A stretch of DNA of 64,000 bases from Sphaerosporella brunnea. Taxonomy: Eukaryota > Ascomycota > Pezizomycetes > Pezizales > Pyronemataceae. The notes under the pieces are model-generated. The model worked only from the letters and a program-made list of their open reading frames with translations, made no database searches and had not been told where the DNA came from. Shown here piece after piece: positions 36,754 through 47,852 of this stretch (its first letter is position 1; every line of letters begins with the position of its first letter). The DNA lies in NCBI GenBank assembly GCA_008704415.1, contig VXIS01000192.1, positions 1 through 64,000 of the forward strand. The letters are read 5' to 3'. Position numbers and translations under genes: made by a program.

Positions 36754-38556
36754 ATGTTCCGACAGCTTGCGCCGCCGCCGCCGCCGCTAAATCTCGGACA
36801 TCTCCCGCCGACATTTCTGTTCAAGGCTCGACTCACTATGGAGAAGCGGAAGGAGCTGCGGGAGAAGCTTCGGGCTTGCCGCTGCCGAGTCGCTGACGCA
36901 GCCACCGACGCCAGCCTTTTCATTGGCGACATCAACACCCCAAAACGGTGCGAGATGGAGCTGCGCAGGGTGGGGATTATTGTCTCTGCTGCTGCCAGTC
37001 AAGCAACCATAGGCACCAAGAAATGGACTATCCAGGTTGTCAAGCTATCCTGGTTCACGAAGTCGCTTGAAAAGGGCCAGATTGAGCCTCTGGAGCCATA
37101 CACTCTTCTTATCGCGGATGTGCAGCTGGCATCGCAGACGAGAATGAACACGCCTGCATCTTCTCCCACTGCACCACCGTCAGAGCTCGCCCAGGCAACC
37201 GAGAAGAAACGGAAGGAGATTTTGGAACGTGCGAAGGCTGATGCCGAGGAATCACCTGCTCCCAAACGAGCACGGTATGGGGGGCCAAAGGGAGTTGACT
37301 CAATTGTGTCTATCACAAAGAAAGCACCACTGATAAGACAGACCACGCCTACGCCCTCGCCTGAGCGGGATACTGAAGAGCGTCCAGAGCCTCCCGAATG
37401 GGTCAAGACAAAGGTATGCGATTACCGCTTATTCACCGCTCAGACAGCCGCTGACAGCATTTAGAACACCTACTCGTGTTGCCGCTCAACTCCACGCGAA
37501 TCCCCCAATGCTCTTTTCATCTCCCAGCTGAAGGTCATCAAACATTCGCGCATCATCGGTGGTGACCAAATCGGAGTCCGTGCCTACTCCACCGCTATCG
37601 CCGTAATTCAGGCATACCCTTACCCGTTGAGATCGGCCTCGGAGGTTGTGTCTCTTCCTGGCTGCGGTGGCAAGCTCGCTCGTCTTTTCGACGAATGGAA
37701 GTCTTCCGATCCAGAGCCAGAAAAGCGAATGATTTCATCCGTCAAGGAGCTCGAAGAATCGCGGGTCTACCAAACCCTCAAGAACTTCGAGAGCATATGG
37801 GGCATTGGTGCTGACACGGCCGCAAAGCTGTACTACGAGCATGACTACCGAACGTTGGACGACATCATCAAGCAGCACTGGAGCAAACTCTCGAATGTTC
37901 AGAAAATCGGCCTGAAATATCACGAGGACTTCTCGAAGCCTATCCCCCGTCGAGAGGTGGAACAGATCGCTGCGCTCATTCAATCCCACGCAGAAGCAAT
38001 CATTCCGGGCGTGCAGAGCATGATCGTTGGAGGCTACCGTCGAGGAAAGGAGGAATGTGGAGATGTGGACATACTCTTATCTCATCAGGTCGAGGGCACT
38101 ATGGATTCCGATTTCTTGTGGCACCTTCTCAAGTCGTTGGAAAATGCAGAGCTCATCACGAACACACTTTCCATTTCCACGCAGAGGCTACAACAGGAGG
38201 ATCCCAACCGTTCATTCAAGAGCCATTCCGATTCACTGGACAAGGCATTGTTGATCTGGCAGACTGATAAGGGAGGACTTCGTAGACGGGTCGACATAAT
38301 CATTGCGCCCACGATATGTGCTGGCACTGCACTGCTAGGCTGGACGGGAGCGGCAACCTTTGAGCGAGACTTGCGGCTGTATTGCGAGAAAGAGCGGGGA
38401 TGGAAGTTTTCCAGTGAGGGAGTGTGGAAGGGAAACGAGCGTGTGCCGGGAACGTTTGGTTGGAGGGAGGAAGAGAGCTGGGAGGACGTCGAGAAGCGAG
38501 TGATGGAGATCATCGGAGTTGGTTGGAGGCCGCCGACCGAGAGATGCACGGGGTAA
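36754..38556 (+). CDS. POL4: Family X DNA polymerase, Pol4/Pol lambda-like
   Basis: DNA polymerase of the X family, which fills short gaps in non-homologous end joining and base excision repair in the nucleus. Exons 36754-37413 and 37465-38556 give 583 residues. The 51-nt intron has a GCTGAC branch and joins in phase. An N-terminal BRCT-like region (about residues 20-115) is followed by a Ser/Pro/Lys-rich linker, helix-hairpin-helix segments (VSLPGCGGKLARLF, WGIGADTAAKLYYE), and the palm with GDVD (Asp420, Asp422) and RVD (Asp497) as metal ligands. The C-terminus reads LLGWTGAATFERDLR and then WRPPTERC, as expected. The start was chosen just before the BRCT; an in-frame ATG at 36565 is the alternative. 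Confidence 0.92.
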
Positions 38557-38680
38557 CTTTGCGCCGTGTGGATATGTGGCAAGCCTGCTGCGCGTGGGCG
38601 TTCGAGGCACATGCTTCTATCCGTGTACATAGATACACACGAACGCTGTCTCAATTCTGTTGTGCAATCTGAAATACTTA

Positions 38681-38739
38681 CATACGAGTACAATACATAC
38701 GAGTTACAATACATACGAGTACAATACATACGAGTACAT
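38681..38739. repeat. 15-bp minisatellite, about 4 units
   Basis: Head-to-tail units of CATACGAGTACAATA. The second unit has one extra T and the last is partial. It lies about 130 bp after the POL4-like stop codon. Confidence 0.9.
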
Positions 38740-39175
38740 TCCTGTCAGCCTCTGTATCCGTGCAGAGTAAAGCAGAATAAAGTGCGAAGAGGTGAAAGAA
38801 CGCCTTGCGTGAGTAACACTAACTCCAGATTTTCCCCACTATAAACGCGCAATTCCGCTATGGCTGTGTGCCTTGCCATCAAGCAATCACAGGTACTCTA
38901 GCACATACCTCATACAGGTCTGCATCAGTCAGCCTACCAAAGGTCTGCGTGCGCACACACGGTGACACGGCATGTAAGCGGAATGTTCCGCCTAGTTCAC
39001 TGCGCATTCCAGCCCTAGCAAAAGCAACGCAAGAAAAAAAAAGACTTACGTACCTGTAGAGCACAAACGTCCCGTTGTGGAGAACCCCAGCTCACCGAAT
39101 CCGGCCGCAGCAGCAGCCGGCAATGGCATGATCGGCTTCTCTCAGAAGCAAAGAGAGATGGTATCTTCGTTCGCT

Positions 39176-39182
39176 ATATAAA
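39176..39182 (+). promoter_or_regulatory. TATA box of the secreted hydrolase gene
   Basis: TATATAA lies 80 bp upstream of the ATG at 39262 and is followed by a CA-rich leader. The position fits a regulated, TATA-containing promoter. Confidence 0.55.
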
Positions 39183-39261
39183 CTCCCCTACAGCACTCAC
39201 CGGAATTTCCATCATCATCATCACCATCAACAACAACACTTCACAAAGCTGCACTCGCACA

Positions 39262-40404
39262 ATGCAGCTCACTCACTTCCTGACCGTTTTCCTCCTTCCC
39301 TCGCTCGCATTCTCAGCCCCCTCTAAAGTCCCCCAACTCCCGCGTCCCACCGGCCCGCACAAATATATTGGCACGCACAGTGACACCTTGATCGACACCT
39401 CACGACTGGAAACTCTGGGAGGGCCACCAAACACCCACCGCAAAGTAGTAGTCCAAGGCTTCTACCCGATCAGCAAGCCCGACTCCAAATCCACTCCCGT
39501 ACACTATGCGCCTCCCTTGACGCTGTCACTGCTCGAAACGGAATACCAGATCCCCCCGGGCACACTCTCTCCACTACTCACCAACAGCTACTTTCAGAGC
39601 ACCCCCAAGCCAGCAGGCCAGCATCTCACCCCGCTGCTTTTCAGCACCGGCATGGGAATGCCGAGATGTTTGTACACCACCTTCTACGAGCAGCTGGCGT
39701 CAGAGGGGTACTTTGTCGTCGCCATCGACCACCCATACGACGCAGCTATCGTCGAGTTCCCCGGTGGGGAGTTTAAGCCCGTGTACTCTAGCATCCCGAA
39801 CACCACGGAGGCAAACTTCGAGAGTGTGGTCGAGAAATACCTCTCGGTGCGAGTGGCGGACGCAAAATTTGTCGCATCGCAGCTGAAGCTACTGCCAGCG
39901 TCCTACCTGGACCTTTCGCGGCTGGGCATGTTCGGCCACTCCCTTGGCGGGGCGGCGAGCGCAGGCGCAATGGTTTCCCCCTCGCCCATCAAGGCGGGGA
40001 TAAACCTCGACGGCACCATATTCCTCTACAACAAAACCTCTGTCACGGACTACGGGAGAAAGTTTTTGCTGATGGGCACCGGCGTGCACAATTCCACCGG
40101 CGACGAGACCACGTGGGGGGCGTTCGAGAAGGCGCAGAAGGGGTGGATTAGGGAGATTGCGATGCAGGGCTTTACCCATGGGACTTATACCGATATTGGA
40201 AGCGTTGTGCTGGCGCTGGGGTTGGATAAGGTGTTGGATATGAAGGATTTGCAGGGGGAGATCGGCACGGTTAAGATTGACAGGGCGAGGGAGCTTATTA
40301 CGACTTATGTCAAGAGCTTCTTTGAGTTTGCGTTGGACGGCCAGAAGGAGGGGTTGATGGGGGGCCCGAACAAGAAGTACCCGGAGGCGGTGTTTATCAA
40401 GTAA
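39262..40404 (+). CDS. Secreted PAF-acetylhydrolase-like alpha/beta hydrolase
   Basis: Intronless, 380 residues. The first ~18 residues form a signal peptide (hydrophobic LTVFLLPSLAFSA with a likely cleavage just after). The rest is an alpha/beta hydrolase of the platelet-activating-factor acetylhydrolase type. The nucleophile elbow is GHSLGG (Ser227), the acid is probably Asp250 in INLDG, and the base His306 in GFTHG. The oxyanion region is near FSTGMGM, and a strand/loop AIDHPYD sits where this family expects it. N-glycosylation sequons (NTT, NKT, NST) support secretion. It probably hydrolyses a short-chain ester or oxidised lipid; the substrate is not predictable. The TATA-containing promoter suggests inducible expression. 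Confidence 0.85.
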   Translation: MQLTHFLTVFLLPSLAFSAPSKVPQLPRPTGPHKYIGTHSDTLIDTSRLETLGGPPNTHRKVVVQGFYPISKPDSKSTPVHYAPPLTLSLLETEYQIPPGTLSPLLTNSYFQSTPKPAGQHLTPLLFSTGMGMPRCLYTTFYEQLASEGYFVVAIDHPYDAAIVEFPGGEFKPVYSSIPNTTEANFESVVEKYLSVRVADAKFVASQLKLLPASYLDLSRLGMFGHSLGGAASAGAMVSPSPIKAGINLDGTIFLYNKTSVTDYGRKFLLMGTGVHNSTGDETTWGAFEKAQKGWIREIAMQGFTHGTYTDIGSVVLALGLDKVLDMKDLQGEIGTVKIDRARELITTYVKSFFEFALDGQKEGLMGGPNKKYPEAVFIK

Positions 40405-40609
40405 GTGGATAATAATGCGAAGAGAATGAGGAGAAGGATCGATGCCTGGATGATAGTTAGTCACTCGTTTATGTAGTACCTTGCAATTAATCCCCAATTA
40501 AGCCCTTGCTGCCAGCTGTTTGCCCTTGGAGACTAGCACGAGAGCACTTTCTCATGAAAAGGGAGAGAAGTTTATAAGTGTAGTAGGGTTAGGGCAATCA
40601 TCATCTCAG

Positions 40610-40950
40610 CAGTAGTAGCCAGCCGAAACAGCCGGGCGGGCTTAGCCAGCTGCTTTAAGCAGCCAGCCGGCTGCCAGGTGAAGACCGGCCACTGCGAGTG
40701 GCGGGGTTCAATCGGCACCGATAAACTTATCAGGATCTGTAATGATATATAGTAAACTCCTATCTAGTGATTCCCTCCTAGTCATCATTTTACACGGCGA
40801 ACATCTTTATGTACTTTTCATTTCATAGCAGTAGTTGATATCATGGTGGTCTCCGTCGAGGGCTGCAGCCCAAACAGCCAGCCGAGCTTTTTGATCAGCC
40901 CACATCCGCCCAACGCAGCCGGCCAGGCGGGCTGGCTGTTGAGAACAATG
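40610..40950. mobile_element. hAT-type MITE with 8-bp TSD, single-copy region
   Basis: A 341-bp element flanked by a perfect 8-bp duplication CATCTCAG (40602-40609 and 40951-40958). Its interior matches the palindrome copy (11384-11814) in inverse orientation, with internal deletions. The left end CAGTAGTAGCCAGCC is a shortened form of the family TIR. Confidence 0.92.
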
Positions 40951-41297
40951 CATCTCAGTACTCTGTATTTGCACAAAACCCAATGTGATGCATGTAAAAG
41001 AGCTGCAACGTGTCATTTCTGCACTGGACGGGCAAGGACAGTGATAATCATCACAAAATACAATCAAAGGCACACACAATCAGCAACACCCAGAACACAA
41101 CAGTAAGTAAACAATCGCATTGAACGTTTACAACAGAAGTAAAAGCTGCCCTATTGTGAATGTTGTATCGATCGCTCAACACCCAACGAGAAAAAAAGGG
41201 ACAAATGGAAAAGCAAATGAACTCCCCAAGCAACCTGCACAGATTCGATTCGATTGTAGACGACCGAGGTTTGCGATTTTGCTGTGAGGTGAGGTGT

Positions 41298-41891
<594 letters not shown>

Positions 41892-42854
41892 TTTTGCTAA
41901 AGTGTGAGTAGGTTGTTGGAGGGAAAAGTTGTGGTGATGATGATGATGTGTTGGTGGTCGTGAAGCGTGTTGGGAGAAGAAGCGGAGAAGGATGGGAGAA
42001 AAGGAAAAGGAGACAGGTATTTATAGTCGCAGATCGGCTCTCACAATCAACGTTGGCACGGGCTGCTGCCCGCAGATGGCAACCGAACTCAACACCTTTC
42101 GGTCGGCTCGAAATGGGGGTGACTTTTGCGTCAAATCTTTTGCCTGGAAAATCGCCTTGTTGCGGACGTGAAGCGCCGTTGCCGAACACGCGTTCCCGAG
42201 TCTTGGCGGCAACCACCGAAGACACATCAAAACAAAGACAGCTCGTCACAACACATAAACTCTGCAATTAGCTGTCTTGTTGGCAGCAATATCGCCTAGA
42301 ATACTACTCTATTGTAAACTTGTTGAAATAAAAGACTTAATGGAGGAAAAAATGAGTCTGCGATTATTGCACTACCTATCTAAACGATCCTCAGATCCTC
42401 AAAAGACCAGATCCTCAGATCCTCAAAAGACCAGATCCGGTATGATACCATACAGAATCGACCGGGTATCCAAGTGAAATCCAATACGGCCCATCTTCCA
42501 AATGGCTGTTTGCTCCCCGCCCGCAATGCCATATCCTTAAAGATAGCTCCGATGATTTCACATTCAAACTGCCTCCCCATTCGTTATCCGTCTCCACACC
42601 TCCAACCCTCCAAGTAACCCGTCTTAATACCAATCACGGTCGCATATCCGGTAGATATAAATGTGCGTGATATCTACCGGGCATCAAATGCAAGAAAACT
42701 CCACTCTATGTATCTCTATCGCCGAACCACGTTGTCCGTCTAGTTGAGCGGTAGCTTCACCGAAACCTTACTCGCACTCTTCCAGTATCTGGTCCAAACT
42801 CTTGCCCGTTCTCCGGTTTTGCTTTAGGCATAACAGTTTCTCATTCTAGCCTAA
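41892..42854. other. Intergenic upstream of histone H4
   Basis: No divergent histone gene and no other convincing ORF. It contains the 24-bp tandem duplication at 42387-42434. Confidence 0.6.
42387..42434. repeat. 24-bp perfect tandem duplication
   Basis: Two identical 24-bp units, each starting ATCCTCAGATCC and ending AAAGACCAG. Confidence 0.9.
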
Positions 42855-43150
42855 GGGCCAGTTCGGTGGCGCGACCATGGTTTTGGCCCCAATACAAACA
42901 TGAAAAAAGAGCCTCTTGTCAACTTGTAGACTTTGCAGGAGAGTTCGGCAGCGCGACCATGGTTTGTTCACTGGTGGTGGAAAAGACAAAGCCACGGAAA
43001 TTTCAGGTGTGAGGCAGAAAGTTGAAAACCGTGGTTTTTTTGAGCTCAGAATAGTTTTTGGGTTACCGAACGATCTCTGAAATTCAAAAACCACGACTCA
43101 CGACTTTTTATATGGTAACTCCAAAACCAAGGGGGTATCCGAATAGGCCC
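42855..43150. mobile_element. Harbinger/Tourist-like MITE with TAA TSD
   Basis: A 296-bp element with ends GGGCCAGTTCGG and, on the other strand, GGGCCTATTCGG, flanked by TAA on both sides (42852-42854 and 43151-43153). A GGGCC-TTCGG type TIR with a 3-bp TWA duplication is characteristic of PIF/Harbinger MITEs. The block GGCGCGACCATGGTTT near the left end recurs about 90 bp inside the element. No coding capacity. Confidence 0.75.
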
Positions 43151-43153
43151 TAA

Positions 43154-43791
43154 CTATTCCTAAGTGCGGAGTGTCCCGAACATGCTCCCGACCCTCCACA
43201 GTTCCACCTTCACGGCGGAAACGCCCACGGGAAAAATTTACCTGATGTTCCATGATAGTGGATGCTTCCACAGCTTTGCAGAAGAGTGTCACAAAGGAAA
43301 CAACACTGGATATCCTTACGATTTTAGAACGTCTCTGCTCCGGATCAGTACATGAAGTTATGCACCATATACGCAATATGTCACTTGAAAGTATGTTCCA
43401 ACATGTACAGCGATTTGGTCACTCCGGATTCATGTCTGTCCCCGTAGAGTCTAAGGACAAGGACAAGGGTTTACTTGCAGTATTTCCCGAGTGATTGAAT
43501 TACCCTGCCCTAAACCCCATAATAAACACCCGAAACTAACACTCTAAAAATAACTAATATTAAAGTAGAAAGGTACTTTCTTCCCCTACAAAGAAAAGAG
43601 ACTCTCTCTTTTAAATTGCGACAGTGCCCCAATCCCATTTATCTTAAGTTCTTTCCTTGTGTTCTCGACCCAAAGAGAACTCGACGACTCATCCATCTAC
43701 CCACCCCTTTAGCTTTTCGGCCCGCCTTGTGGGTTAGCTCTGCTTTGCCAACCTTCTTCTGTGTGACACAGCGACAGCGAGACGTCTGACC
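43154..43791. other. Intergenic between the Harbinger-like MITE and the GIG1-like gene
   Basis: About 640 bp. A short open stretch at 43252-43494 has no family signature. The last ~150 bp before 43792 is pyrimidine-rich and probably holds the GIG1 promoter and leader. Confidence 0.5.
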
Positions 43792-44650
43792 ATGCCGCAC
43801 ACAACAACCGCCGGCAAGGTCGCCGAAGCTTTGCATGATGGTTACCAGTCCACCGATAAGGATCAAAAGCAACTCTCTTTGAAAGATGAAGAATATCAGT
43901 TGGCGACTTGGGAGGATTTGGAGCTTATAATTCGTAAGTATCCCAGGATCTATGGCAACACGGCGGCGGCGTGCAGTGCTGAATCCGATTGCACCAGAGG
44001 AGAACCGCTTGGAGGATCTCCATCGCGTGCCGTCGGATTTGAAGCGCTACATTGCGTGGTCTCATAAGACTAGACTGGCATACGGCTCTATCCAGGCCTT
44101 CATCCTCAAAGAGCGACTCGGTTGGACCGACCTCAAATGCAAGAACACCACACCTTACGCAGATCCAGGTACGAACAACGACGAAACGTCCGTCCGACGA
44201 CCTTTCAGCTGCTGACGAAGTCGATGCGAAACAGACGATACTAAGATTTTGATTAATGATTGGCCGTACGGAAACGCTCCGGGTATCCTCCATCTCGTTT
44301 GCTGGACCAAGTCGCCGATTCCCACCATGTCCGGAGATGGCGACTTAACCCCTGAGTCCCGCACCATCATCCAGCAGTTTGTCTATGAGACTTTCACAAA
44401 GCATCTCGGAGAGGATAACGTTCTATGGTTTAAGAACTGGGCGAGTATACAGAGCGTGCGGAGCGTGGAGCACTTTCACGTTTTTATTCGCAATCACTCT
44501 GATGATTTCGTCAAGAGAGTCGTCCACGTCGACGCGCGGGACCAGATCAAGAAGCCTATCGGAGAGATCGAAAAGGAGAAAGAACAAATAGAGGAGGCCG
44601 AGCTCGAGGCGGACGGGATCGGGGCAGACAAACTCAACCAGTATTCCTAG
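43792..44650 (+). CDS. GIG1-like DUF3605 protein
   Basis: Predicted exons 43792-43933, 43977-44168 and 44235-44650, 249 residues with clean phase. The motif INDWPYG followed by ILHLVCWTK, and later WFKNWASIQSVRSVEHFHVFI, identifies the DUF3605 / N-acetylglucosamine-induced protein 1 (GIG1) family. The biochemical role is not settled; yeast-form fungi induce a member on GlcNAc. The last three codons and the TAG stop lie inside the terminus of a hAT-type MITE starting at 44639, so the C-terminus is transposon-derived. The ~20 residues before it are Glu-rich. Confidence 0.82.
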
Positions 44651-44760
44651 TAGCCAGCCGTCGGGCTGCAATGGGGCTGGTTGGCCTGCTGAAGAAGACG
44701 CGCGGGCTATTTGGGCTGCAGACATTGACGGGCGGGCGGGGCGGGCTGGCGGGCTACTTC
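44639..44760. mobile_element. hAT-type MITE fragment at GIG1 3' end
   Basis: Starts CAGTATTCCTAGTAGCC, a two-mismatch variant of the family TIR, followed by the GGCTG-rich interior typical of the other copies. No matching right end or target duplication was found, so the right border is approximate. Confidence 0.55.
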
Positions 44761-44892
44761 GCTGGCAAGTTTCGAATACAAATAGAACGATTCCAATTGA
44801 TGTACAGACCATAAATCTCATTGCTCCTTAGAGGAAGTAGATATGTGATGTGAGCGGCCTCTTTTTCGACCCCCGTCCGTCAGTAGGGTCGG

Positions 44893-45159
44893 CAGTGTGT
44901 TGTCAATAGCCAGCTCTAAAAGCCACAGCCCTAACGACTGGCTCTCCTAAGCAGCCAACCGAAGAGTCGAACAATGAAGCCCACAAAGCAGCCGGTTCAG
45001 CCCAGGCTGTGACGAAGCAAGTGATCTCTAATGAAGCAACCACCACTGCCAGCCTGCGCTCACCAGAACGCCTTCATTCCCAGCTGCTCTGTCTACATTA
45101 ATATGTATCAGCCAGCCGAGCTGGCGTTTATAAAAGCCCTAGCCCAGCCAACAACACTA
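44893..45159. mobile_element. Probable hAT-type MITE, degenerate
   Basis: The left end is CAGTGTGTTGTCAATAGCCAGC. The right end, read inward, is TAGTGTTGTTGGCTGG. The flanks share only GGTCG, so the target duplication is degenerate and the pairing uncertain. The interior AAAAGCC blocks resemble the element at 46502-46808. Confidence 0.4.
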
Positions 45160-45365
45160 GCTGGTCGCTGGCACAGACTCGGAACCCGATGCTGAACAGC
45201 TTGCACCGGAGGGTCTGTTATCGCGTTCAGGTCGAGCTGCTGGTAAGGTTTGTTTATTGTGACGATGTTCTTAAAAAACCACGGTTGCAGTGTATCACTC
45301 GCAGCCCAGCCCGTCCGTCGTCGTTTTGGACAGCCCGGCTCAACCAAACAACAGTCCATCTGTTC

Positions 45366-45935
45366 GGATACTACGTCCAACGTGATAGGCCAAACCAGTT
45401 CGCCTACAAGCAGAGAAAGGCGGTGGCATCTCGCTTCTTCCAACTGCGACTTGGAAAAGCCCCGATTGGTCCCTATCTGCGCCGCACCGGTCGCAGGGAG
45501 GATGACAAGTGTTGGTGGTGCGGAAGTGGTGCCGTTCAAACGCGCGACCATCTCTTCAAATTTTGCAAGAGGCGGGAGAATGAGCAGAGAGTCCTTTGAA
45601 AGGCGGTCAAGGACGCAACGAAAGAGAAGCGGCAGAAGCGATGGCCGGTAACCCCGACCTCCACGCTGCAAGCAGATGGTCTGTGCACGGAAGCGGTGAT
45701 GGATTTCCTAAACACCACCAAGGTTAGGGCATGTCCCGAAAAGGGCGTTATGTTGTGACGAATTTGTAACCTTTTCGTAGTGTAAGCTTTCCTTAGTACG
45801 AGTATAGCTACGAGTCTCCTTAGTGCGCATTTAGGCCTGATGCCTTTTCCTCAGCCACATTTCCTTAGAGGGCTAAGGTGTAGCTCTCACATATGTCATA
45901 GCCGCAAGCGGCCGAATACAATATGATTAAAACAA
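45366..45935 (+). mobile_element. 5'-truncated Tad-like LINE with 15-bp TSD
   Basis: A 570-bp insertion flanked by ACAGTCC(A/G)TCTGTTC at 45351-45365 and 45936-45950, one mismatch. It encodes the ORF2 C-terminus: ASRFFQLRLGKAPIG, then CWWCG and TRDHLFKFC, the Cys/His knuckle typical of Tad-clade elements. The frame then hits a TGA where Trp is expected at 45598-45600, and coding resemblance continues in that frame. The 3' UTR ends with GCCGCAAGCGGCCGAATACA and an ATTAAAAC tail. It sits in hAT-like host DNA whose right TIR ends at 46007. Confidence 0.85.
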
Positions 45936-45990
45936 ACAGTCCGTCTGTTCTCTTTATGTACCCCGCCCACCACGCCCGGCTTTTGGGGCC

Positions 45991-46007
45991 CGCTATTAGG
46001 AACACTG
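45991..46007. mobile_element. Isolated hAT-type MITE right terminus
   Basis: Reads CGCTATTAGGAACACTG, the same end as the element finishing at 46981. The flanking 8 bp AGCTCCGC has no partner found on the left, so the rest of the element is unresolved. The LINE at 45366-45935 probably lies inside it. Confidence 0.5.
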
Positions 46008-46118
46008 AGCTCCGCTAGCTGGACTCGAAAAACCTGCAGACTTTGTGATGACCAGCTTTTTTTTTGATTTAACCCAATAGTGAGTGAAGGGGTTTGGCAA
46101 TCAGAACTGTACTGTAAG

Positions 46119-46981
46119 CCGTGTTCTCAACAGCCAGCCGGCCCGGCTTTTTGATGCACCGGCCGGCTGGCTGGCTGCGGGCTTCAAGAATGTATAGTAA
46201 AACATCAATTTCTCGCTGTTCTAATAATTCTAGATATGAAATGACAGCCTCGTCTCTCCCACTATGGACTGAGGCTTCCCTTCTCGAAGCCCTCATCGAG
46301 TCCGCGCTCCGGCCCAGCCTCTGTCTCCCGAATGTTCGATTCCCCGCTGTGATTCCACTGATGCAGGCGCACGCATGCCTCGATAATGTCTCTTCAGGCG
46401 AGTGTGCCCGGTCCGCGATTGTCTGAGATTTCTGCTGTTCATGTCTGTGAGGTGTGGGTGAATGCTGAAGTCAGCGTGGTGGTCAGTCATGTTCCGTCCG
46501 GCAGTGTTGTCAATAGCCAGCCGGCCCGCGGGCTGGGCTGCTGGCTGTTAGGCTATTATAAAAGCCCAGCCCGGGCTTTTTAGAAGCGATAACAGCCCGG
46601 CTGGCTTATGGGCTGTTACCCACTAATTTCTCCGTGCACTGGTGGGTGGGTCGCGGGTTACATCCATTGGCATCATGAGGCGTCGCACATCTGCTTCACC
46701 ATCAATCACTCGCGTGCGTACAGCCGGACTGAACCGGCTGCGAGGCTGGCTTCTAAGTTCGAACTCTGGGATGGCTTCGGCTTTTTGGGATGGCTATTGA
46801 CAACACTGCCGTCCGGCATGTGTCGAAGGTGTCGCACTATTCACTATGGCGCGACCGGGAGTGTGCTTCACCAGTGATCACTCTGGGAAAATTTTAAAGT
46901 TTATATACAAAGACGAAGCCCGCAGCCAGCCAGCCGGCCATTGGCAGCCCGGGATTTTTCGACCGGCTATTAGGAACACTG
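46119..46981. mobile_element. hAT-type MITE (outer element of a nest)
   Basis: Ends CCGTGTTCTCAACAGCC and, inverted, CAGTGTTCCTAATAGCC, with a perfect 8-bp target duplication ACTGTAAG (46111-46118 and 46982-46989). The total is 863 bp, of which 315 bp is the inner insertion plus its duplication, leaving an element of about 548 bp. It has no transposase. Confidence 0.9.
46502..46808. mobile_element. hAT-type MITE nested inside 46119-46981
   Basis: A 307-bp element with identical 18-bp termini CAGTGTTGTCAATAGCCA and a perfect 8-bp target duplication CCGTCCGG (46494-46501 and 46809-46816). Perfect TIRs and TSD suggest it is younger than the element it entered. Confidence 0.95.
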
Positions 46982-46989
46982 ACTGTAAG

Positions 46990-47852
46990 CGCCATTTTGT
47001 AAACCACCACCTTCTATAAGTTTTATATCCACAACAAGACTGGCTGGCATGCTGGCGTAATTACTAAGTACCGAGGGGGGTGTTTTCGGTTGTGGCCTGT
47101 GACTTGCACTTTTGATATCGTTGCGGCGGCTGCTTGTTTTCTCTGGCCACACACGCACAGCCTGCGCGTAGCCCGCAGACCATTCCAATATATGGCAAGC
47201 TCTCAGTCGAGATTGCTCGCACAAAAGGGCCATCATGCAGAATTCCCCGGTGTTTTTTTCTTGCCTGAAGACTTCATATCAAGATCTTGTTTATTTACGG
47301 TGTTTTCTAATTCATTTGTGTTGGAAACCAGCTTCCTAGGCAGGACGAGTGAGATAGTGTGACTAGGGTTTGGATATCACCGAGTGATATCCAGTGAAGC
47401 TATGAGATGCATATAAGACGCAGTTAGATTAGCCTGTAGATAGTAATACAATTGCTTTTCCCACCACCATCCCTCCACTTCGGCTAAGCCTCAATCTCGA
47501 CGCGTCCACAGTTCAACAATTTGCACTCTAACTTGAGATGGCGGAGGGTGTCTTCTCGAGACCTCCGCAATATTCATAAACAATCACTCATGCCAAGCTG
47601 CACCATGCCTTTTTGGTGTCACCAAAAGGGGCAAAGGCAAAAGCAGCTTCCCGGCCGGCTCCGTTGGACTAATCGGTTTTTGGAAGGGCCTGGTTCAACA
47701 GACCCTTCAACCGATTCGTGTCAAAAAGTGCCTGTCGTGTCATTTTCTCAGTCTTCTTCGTTGGCCTACAGAAGATACCTAGTCCCTCACTTCTCTTGCC
47801 ATCTCTCTCTCTTCGTCTCTTGTTTCTTTCCCTCTCTTGACGATTAGACAAA
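46990..47852. other. Intergenic upstream of CBR1
   Basis: About 860 bp with no convincing gene. Pyrimidine-rich stretches shortly before 47853 (CTCTCTCTTCGTCTC) look like a fungal promoter/leader region. Confidence 0.55.

Larger units (their letters stand above)
38557..39261. other. Intergenic, POL4-like to hydrolase gene
   Basis: Contains the CATACGAGTACAATA minisatellite at 38681-38739 and the hydrolase core promoter near 39176. No gene seen. Confidence 0.6.

Noticed and set aside
44893..46007. A single large hAT element from 44893 to 46007 enclosing the LINE
   Set aside because: The flanking 8-bp sequences do not match (AGGGTCGG versus AGCTCCGC), so the ends were listed separately.
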